Positions 58,483 to 64,000 of a DNA stretch of 64,000 bases are shown in pieces. The stretch is from Halomicrobium zhouii (lineage in GTDB: Archaea; Halobacteriota; Halobacteria; Halobacteriales; Haloarculaceae), in assembly GCF_900114435.1 (NCBI RefSeq), contig NZ_FOZK01000002.1, positions 434,001 to 498,000 of the forward strand. Reading direction: 5' to 3'. The notes beneath the pieces were generated by a model. It was not told the origin of the DNA. It saw only the letters and a list, made by a program, of their open reading frames with translations, and ran no database searches. The position numbers were made by a program, and so were the translations under genes. Each line of letters starts with the position of its first letter. The first letter of the stretch is position 1.

Positions 58483-61227
58483 TCAACTGACCTCGCCGTC
58501 TCGCTCCCCGAGTTTCTCCTGCCACTCCTGGACCTTCGCCATCAGTTCGACGGGCGGCGTCTCGTTGACGTCGACGTCGTCGAGTTCGTCGAGGATCGCT
58601 TCTGTCTCGGGATCGAGCGACTGGCCGCCCGAGTCGCTCGCGGGCGCTTCCTTCTGGCTCCCGTCGGTCGCGATCTGTTGTCCGGTGGCGCTCGTCTCCC
58701 CGGCGTTCAACTCGCCCGACCCGAGGTCGAAGACGACCTGCGTCGACTCCTTGCCGTCGCTCCGGTCGCCGCCCTGGACCTCGATCGCTTTCTCCTCGCG
58801 GAGCCTGTCGAGGACGTCCCGCGAGCGGTCGACGACGGGCTCGGGGACACCGGCAAGATCCGCGACGTGGACCCCGTACGAGCGATTCGTCGGGCCGTCA
58901 CGCACAGTCCTGAGGAACGTCACCTCGCCGTCGGACTCGTCGGCGGCGACGTGGACGTTCTCGACCTTCGGGAGCTTCTCGCCGAGCGAGGTGAGTTCGT
59001 GGTAGTGGGTCGCGAACAGCGTCTTCGCCTGGATCTGGTTGGCGAGATACTCCGTCGCGGCCCAGGCGATGGAGATGCCGTCGTACGTCGCCGTCCCGCG
59101 GCCCACCTCGTCCAGAATCACGAGCGAGTCGTCGGTGGCCGAGTGGAGGATGTTCGAGAGCTCCTGCATCTCGACCATGAACGTCGAGCGGCCCTGGGCG
59201 AGTTCGTCCAGCGCGCCGACGCGAGTGTAGATACCGTCGACCAGGCCGACGCGCGCCGACCGCGCGGGGACGAAGCTCCCGACCTGGGCGAGCAGCGTGA
59301 TGAGCGCCGCCTGGCGCATGTAGGTCGACTTCCCGGACATGTTGGGACCGGTGACGATCAGGAACTGGCGCTCCTCGTCCAGTCGAAGGTCGTTCGGGAC
59401 GAACTCGGTGGTCTGCTCGACGACCGGGTGGCGGCCACCCTGGACGTCGAGTTCGCGGCCGTCGGAGAGGTCGGGCCGGGTCCAGTCGTTGCGGACGGCG
59501 TGGGTCGCGAGACTCGCCAGCGCGTCGAGTTCGGCGAGCGCCCGGCCGACGTCCTGGAGCAACTCTGCGCGGGCGGCGACACGCTCCCGGAGTTCCTCGA
59601 ACAGTTCGTACTCCATGTCGTGGCGGCGCTCCTCCAGCCGGAGGACCTCCCGCTCGCGCTCCTGCAGTTCCGGGATGGTGTAGCGCTCGGAGTTCTTCAG
59701 CGTCTTGATGGCGTCGTACTCCTCGGGCACCTGGTCGGTCTCGGACTTGCCGACCTGGATGTAGTAGCCGTCGGTCTTGTTGCGGTCGACGGAGAGGTGG
59801 GTGATGCCGGTCCGCCCTTTCTCCCGTTCCGGCAGGGTGTCGATCCACTCCAGGGCTTCCTCGTGACTCGCGACGAGGTCGTCCAGGTCGTCGTCGTAGC
59901 CCGTCCGGAAGAGCCCGCCCTGGGTGACGGTCCCCGGCGGCTCCTCGACGAGCGCATCGTCGATTTCGCCGGCCAGGGCGCCGACCGCCTCGCGGTCGAG
60001 TCGCGAGAGCACGTCGACGAGGGGCGACTCAGCGAGGCGGTCGGTCCGGTCGACCAGGTCGGTGACGGCGTCCAGCAGCGCGAGCGTTTCGCCGACGGAG
60101 CGCAGGTCCCTGGCGTCGGCGCTGCCCGAGACGGCCTTCGAGGCCAGCCGTTCCAGGTCGTACACCGGGTCGAGAGTCTCGCGTAGCTCCTCGCGGGCCA
60201 TCGCCGCCTCGGCGAGTGCGGCGACGGACTGCTGCCGGCGAGCGAGTTCGCCCCGGTCGCGGCGGGGCCGCTGGATCCACTGGCGCAGCAGGCGCGCGCC
60301 GGCGGACGTGACGGTGTGGTCGAGCGTGTCGAACAGCGAGCCGTCGCCCTCGCCCTGCATCGTCTCGGTGAGTTCGAGGTTGCGCTGGGTCGTCGCGTCG
60401 AGGTCGACGTGGTCCGTCGCACCGTAGGCCTGGAGCCGCGTCACCGACGCCAGCGTGCCCACGCCGGTCTCCTCGACGTAGGAGAGGACGGCGCCCGCGG
60501 CCCTGATCGCGGCGTCGTTCCCCTCGACGCCGACGCTCTCCAGGGTCTCTTTGCCGAAGTGCTCGCGCACGCGGTGGCGAGAGCGGGCCGGGGCGAAGGA
60601 CTCGGCAGAGTGTAGCGTCAGCGACGCGTCAGTGCGCTCGCGCACCTGGTCGAGGAAGTCGTCGTCGGCGCGCAACTCGGGCCCGGGCAACACCTCCGCC
60701 GGGTCGAACTTGTACAGCTCCGTCTGGGCGGTCGCTGCGGCGTCCTCGCCGTCCAGTTCGGTGACGTGGAACTGGCCGGTCGTCACGTCGGCGAACGCGA
60801 GGCCGTAGGAGTCGCCGGCGGTCCCGTCGCTCCGTCGCGCGCCGCCACCCTCCTCTCGGACGACGGCCGCGAGGTACTGGGCGGCGTCGTCCGTCGTTTC
60901 GAGGAGCGTCCCAGGCGTGACGACGCGGGTTATCTCCCTGGCGTGGCCGTCCTCGGTCTCGTGCTGGTCGGCGACGGCGACCCGGTAGCCCCGCTCGACC
61001 AGCGCGGAGACGTACGGCGTGAGTTCGGTGAGGGGGACGCCGGCCATCGGATAGGACGAGCCGTGGGAGGACTTCTGGGAGACGGTGAGGTCGAGTTCGT
61101 CCGCGACGAGTTCGGCGTCGTCGGCGAAGAACTCGTAGAAGTCCCCACACTGCATCGCCAGCACGTCCGCGTCGGTGCTCTCCTTCAGCGCGAGGAACTC
61201 CCCGACGATGCCCGTCGCCTCGGTCAT
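58483..61227 (-). CDS. mutS: DNA mismatch repair protein MutS (MutS1 type)
   Basis: 914 residues from ATG 61227 (MTEATGIVGEFLALKESTDA); longer reading adds unrelated residues. The N-terminal mismatch-binding motif GDFYEFF (Phe30-Tyr-Glu32) marks true MutS1. The connector, core and clamp domains follow, then the ABC-type ATPase: VTGPNMSGKSTYMRQAALIT (Walker A), STFMVEMQELSNIL (signature), VILDEVGRGTATYDGISIAW (Walker B) and FATHYHELTSL. It recognises mismatches. The partner MutL is not in the window. Confidence 0.96.
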   Translation of the reverse strand: MTEATGIVGEFLALKESTDADVLAMQCGDFYEFFADDAELVADELDLTVSQKSSHGSSYPMAGVPLTELTPYVSALVERGYRVAVADQHETEDGHAREITRVVTPGTLLETTDDAAQYLAAVVREEGGGARRSDGTAGDSYGLAFADVTTGQFHVTELDGEDAAATAQTELYKFDPAEVLPGPELRADDDFLDQVRERTDASLTLHSAESFAPARSRHRVREHFGKETLESVGVEGNDAAIRAAGAVLSYVEETGVGTLASVTRLQAYGATDHVDLDATTQRNLELTETMQGEGDGSLFDTLDHTVTSAGARLLRQWIQRPRRDRGELARRQQSVAALAEAAMAREELRETLDPVYDLERLASKAVSGSADARDLRSVGETLALLDAVTDLVDRTDRLAESPLVDVLSRLDREAVGALAGEIDDALVEEPPGTVTQGGLFRTGYDDDLDDLVASHEEALEWIDTLPEREKGRTGITHLSVDRNKTDGYYIQVGKSETDQVPEEYDAIKTLKNSERYTIPELQEREREVLRLEERRHDMEYELFEELRERVAARAELLQDVGRALAELDALASLATHAVRNDWTRPDLSDGRELDVQGGRHPVVEQTTEFVPNDLRLDEERQFLIVTGPNMSGKSTYMRQAALITLLAQVGSFVPARSARVGLVDGIYTRVGALDELAQGRSTFMVEMQELSNILHSATDDSLVILDEVGRGTATYDGISIAWAATEYLANQIQAKTLFATHYHELTSLGEKLPKVENVHVAADESDGEVTFLRTVRDGPTNRSYGVHVADLAGVPEPVVDRSRDVLDRLREEKAIEVQGGDRSDGKESTQVVFDLGSGELNAGETSATGQQIATDGSQKEAPASDSGGQSLDPETEAILDELDDVDVNETPPVELMAKVQEWQEKLGERDGEVS

Positions 61228-61413
61228 ACCCACCCGTGCGTGCGTGGGCGGCATAGGGGTTGTGGGTCCGCCTCGGCGGTGACGGGCGGTGCGGAGGCGT
61301 GCGCGTCGCTCGAATCGTTCCGGGCCCGTTTTCGGAGCGACTCCCCGGAATCGGCCGTCTCGCGCGGAAAACACGGATCAGGTATTTCACCTCCCAGTTG
61401 CTAACGGATCCCA

Positions 61414-63555
61414 ATGCGCCTGGCGCGCCGCGCCGTGCTCGTCCTCGTGTTCGCGTCGGTCCTGTTGACCGGCGCGGTCGCTCCGGCCGTGGCGAGTGGC
61501 GACGTCGCGCCGCGCCAGGACAGCTCCGGCCCGGCCCAGATCGGCTTCCAGAGCGACGACGGAACGACTATCAACGCGACCCAGGAGTTCGCGCTGACGC
61601 CGTCGACACCCGGTGAGGTGTCGGTCGAGCTGGAGTATACAATCTCCAGCGGCGTGGTCTCGCTCCACACCGAACTCCCCGACGACGCCGAAGTGACCGA
61701 AACAGACGGCTTCGTCCGTGACGGCTGGCGCGAGTACCGCTGGGACGAGACGACGAGCACTCCCTCGATCACGTACACGATTCCGGTCAACGAGTCGCTG
61801 AACGAGACGGGGCCCGATGGGACCGACGGAGACCTGGTCGCCGTCGACGCGGGCGACTGGGCCCTGTTCCAGCGCCCGCCCGTCACGACCGACTGGACCC
61901 GCTACTCGTCGGCGGGCCCCGTCGCGTACGACCGGACGTCGACGACCGCGGGCCCGGGCGCGACGGGGGAGTGGCTGGTCTACCTCGGCGAACACGAGAC
62001 GTACGAGCGGACTGCCAGCGACCAGCGGTTCAGACTCGTCGTCCCCGCGAACGCGAGCATGCGCGACGCGCCCCGGTCGGTACTCGACTCGCTGGCCGAC
62101 GCCTCGGACGCGCTGCGCGTCGGTGACCGCGACGACGAGGTGTTCGTCGTCGCCGCCCCGACCGACGGCGTCCAGTGGGGCGTCCGCGGCTACCAGACGG
62201 GCGAATCCGACCTCTGGGTCCGCGACGTCGAACCGGTCGACAGCGCCGAGAACCCGTGGGTCCACGAGTACGTCCACACCCGCCAGGACTTCGCCCTCGA
62301 CCCGGAGATGCGCTGGTTCCGCGAGGCCTCGGCCAGTTACTACGCGGCGCTGTTGACCTACGAGCAGGGACGCGTCCCCTACGACGCGTTCAGCCAGCGG
62401 ATCGGCACCGGTGCGAACAGCTCCTACGCCGACGCCGTCCTCGCCAACCAGTCGACGTGGCAATCGGCTCCCGACTACGACAAGGGCGCGCTCGTCGCCG
62501 GGCAACTGGACCGGCAGATTCGCAACACGCGCGACCAGGAACGGACGCTCCAGACGGTCGTCCAGGCGATGAACGCCGAATCGGGTCCGGTTTCGCTGTC
62601 GGACTTCCTGGCGGCCCTCGGTGAACACGGCGACGACGAGATCGTTGACGCGGCCACCCGGTACGCCGAGGAGCCCGCGAACGTCACGATGTGGGACCAG
62701 CCTGCACACGTCATGGCCTTCGGCGACCCACCCGCCCGCATCGGCTTCCAGCTCCCCGGCGACGGCAACGACGCAGCCTACCGGGTCGAGGGGAGCTACC
62801 GGAACGCGACCATCGAGGCGAGTGACGGTCCAGTGGTCGTCGTGCCCGGCGAACGGCTCCGGGTCGGGACCGTGGTCGAGAACGCCGGCGGGCGGGCGGG
62901 GAACTTCACCGCCCGGCTGGCAGTGAACGGGAGCGTCGTCGACCAGGCCAACGGCTCGGTCGCGCCCAACGAGACGGTCGTGCTGGGCCTGAACCACACG
63001 TTCGACGAGCCAGGGACGTACGAACTCGCGGTCGGGGGCGACGAACGGACCGTCGAGGTCAGAGAGCCCGCCGAGGGCCGGGTCACCGACGTCACGGTGA
63101 CCTCCCGGGAGGTGATGAAAGGCGAGTCCGTCCAGATGCGCGCCAGGGTCCAGAACGACGCTTCCGTCCCCGCCGAGACGTCGGTCGTGTTCCGCCGGGA
63201 CGACGGCCTGGCCGTCGCGGAGACGGTCCGTCTGGCCCCCGACTCCGCCGGCTGGGTCGACGCGAGCGTCCCGATGTCGCGGACCGGGGCCACGACCGTG
63301 CGCGTCGACGGTGCCGGGGAGGTGACAGTCGCCGTTCGCGCGCCCCCGGTGCAGACGACGGTCGGCGAGAACGCGACGGACTCGACCACCGACTCGCCCA
63401 CTACGGTGACGACCGCCACGCAGACCCACTCGAGGACGGCGACCCCGACCGACACGCCCGGCTCGACCAGTTCGGGGCTCGGCACTGAGGCGCTCGCGGT
63501 CACGCTGACGGTGGCGCTCGTCGCGACGCTGGCGGTGCTCCGCGAGCGCCGGTGA
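61414..63555 (+). CDS. Exported, membrane-anchored gluzincin-type metalloprotease (paralogue)
   Basis: 713 residues from ATG 61414: MRLARRAVLVLVFASVLLTG is a Sec signal. The zinc site is WVHEYVHTRQD (His284, Glu285, His288) with Glu304 (WFREASASYY) as third ligand. The order of domains matches the gene at 37599: N-terminal beta region, peptidase, CARDB-like domains (VPGERLRVGTVVENAGGRAG), a Ser/Thr-rich stalk, and a C-terminal TM helix ending with RERR. It is probably surface-anchored. Shared strings such as WVHEYVHTRQ and EASASYYAAL show descent from one ancestor. Confidence 0.83.
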   Translation: MRLARRAVLVLVFASVLLTGAVAPAVASGDVAPRQDSSGPAQIGFQSDDGTTINATQEFALTPSTPGEVSVELEYTISSGVVSLHTELPDDAEVTETDGFVRDGWREYRWDETTSTPSITYTIPVNESLNETGPDGTDGDLVAVDAGDWALFQRPPVTTDWTRYSSAGPVAYDRTSTTAGPGATGEWLVYLGEHETYERTASDQRFRLVVPANASMRDAPRSVLDSLADASDALRVGDRDDEVFVVAAPTDGVQWGVRGYQTGESDLWVRDVEPVDSAENPWVHEYVHTRQDFALDPEMRWFREASASYYAALLTYEQGRVPYDAFSQRIGTGANSSYADAVLANQSTWQSAPDYDKGALVAGQLDRQIRNTRDQERTLQTVVQAMNAESGPVSLSDFLAALGEHGDDEIVDAATRYAEEPANVTMWDQPAHVMAFGDPPARIGFQLPGDGNDAAYRVEGSYRNATIEASDGPVVVVPGERLRVGTVVENAGGRAGNFTARLAVNGSVVDQANGSVAPNETVVLGLNHTFDEPGTYELAVGGDERTVEVREPAEGRVTDVTVTSREVMKGESVQMRARVQNDASVPAETSVVFRRDDGLAVAETVRLAPDSAGWVDASVPMSRTGATTVRVDGAGEVTVAVRAPPVQTTVGENATDSTTDSPTTVTTATQTHSRTATPTDTPGSTSSGLGTEALAVTLTVALVATLAVLRERR

Positions 63556-63660
63556 CGAGGCCCCTGGGACGGCGAACAGTCTTAGTGGTGGGTGTAACTT
63601 TTCACCGGTGTCGTCGGCCCAGTCGCGACGACAACCGGTACTCGATTACGACCACCACTA

Positions 63661-64000
63661 TCAGTCCCGGTCCTCGACCGCGTCGAGCAGCCGTTCGGTC
63701 CGGTCGACGAGCGAGCCGGCGTCCGGCGCGAGCAGCGTGACTCCGGTCTCGTCTCGCGTCGGATCCACGACGGCGACGGGCGGGGCGTCGTCGTCAGCCG
63801 TGGCGTCGCTGACCCGCCGTGCGAGCGGTCGGTCCGTCCCGTCGGTGTCACCGACTTCGGCGGCTAGCTCGACGACTGGCTCGTCGAACTCGGCGAGCGC
63901 CCGGTCGAGCGCCGGAGAGCGACGGCACTCGAGTGCGAACCGGGTCGCCGGGGCCACCTCGCGGACGGCCAGGACCAGGGACGCGAGCCGACCGCCGGCT
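63661..64000 (-). CDS. C-terminal part of a protein cut by the right edge, possibly ThiN-like
   Basis: About 112 residues are visible and the gene starts beyond the window. The visible part begins within LVLAVREVAPATRFALECRR and runs through SPALDRALAEFDEPVVELAA to a tail LLAPDAGSLVDRTERLLDAV. The 'APDA..LV.R...L' ending and preceding beta-alpha pattern resemble the ThiN (thiamine-phosphate synthase-like) domain that is fused to kinases or HTH domains in archaea. This is tentative. Confidence 0.45.
   Translation of the reverse strand, partial: AGGRLASLVLAVREVAPATRFALECRRSPALDRALAEFDEPVVELAAEVGDTDGTDRPLARRVSDATADDDAPPVAVVDPTRDETGVTLLAPDAGSLVDRTERLLDAVEDRD

Overview
The window is chromosomal DNA from a halophilic archaeon, most likely in the Haloarcula/Halomicrobium part of Halobacteria. 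Its proteins are very acidic and most of it is GC-rich. It carries archaeal EF-1alpha, EF-2 and S10, a bat-type HTH regulator, a HalOD1 domain protein, and many Tat-exported and lipobox proteins. Several genes lie about 25 nt behind a TATA box with little or no leader.

Layout. 1-2046 holds housekeeping genes: an amino-acid permease fragment, a small membrane protein, an SDR and an RNase HI. 2369-12600 is the highlight, a polymorphic-toxin-like locus. It has a 1,792-residue exported protein (Lys/Glu linker, Asp-rich calcium-type repeats, von Willebrand A domain, more repeats, hydrophobic pre-toxin segment) ending in a PD-(D/E)XK nuclease-like tip. Behind it come candidate immunity genes, a second nuclease tip without a proper start fused by overlap to its own candidate immunity gene, and a frameshifted 350-bp copy of the pre-toxin segment. 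12608-19718 holds a ferredoxin-reductase-like flavoprotein, a CEMIP-like G8/beta-helix exoprotein with two chitin-binding modules placed inside the G8 domain, a bat-type regulator, a rhodanese-metallo-beta-lactamase protein and an MFS transporter.

20136-31562 is accessory DNA. It contains small membrane proteins, Tat lipoproteins, a gene-poor 1.5-kb stretch with a dispersed 11-20 bp motif, a decayed mobile-element gene, an MNT/HEPN toxin-antitoxin pair and a HEPN-tailed protein. A degraded integrative element and a hairpin array then abut tRNA-Ala(CGC). 33440-48969 is a translation and amino-acid cluster on the minus strand (S10, EF-1alpha, methyltransferase, homoserine dehydrogenase, ACT protein ... 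EF-2). It is interrupted by a gluzincin protease, KatG, a dockerin-bearing exoprotein and an AT-rich 843-residue zinc-ribbon/nuclease protein that looks recently acquired. Upstream of EF-2 is a 277-bp array of seven hairpins with a period near 79 bp and compensatory arm changes. 49301-64000 holds a DUF4870 protein, a creatininase-family hydrolase, an ArsR/SRPBCC operon with a duplicated operator, a methyltransferase, RecQ, a second RNase HI, HalOD1, a tandem pair of Tat proteins, MutS1, a second gluzincin paralogue and a partial gene at the right edge.

Functional themes are intermicrobial conflict and defence (toxin locus, HEPN proteins, AT-rich nuclease), export and breakdown of polysaccharide and protein, and DNA repair. 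All functions are inferred by reading motifs; no database search was possible.
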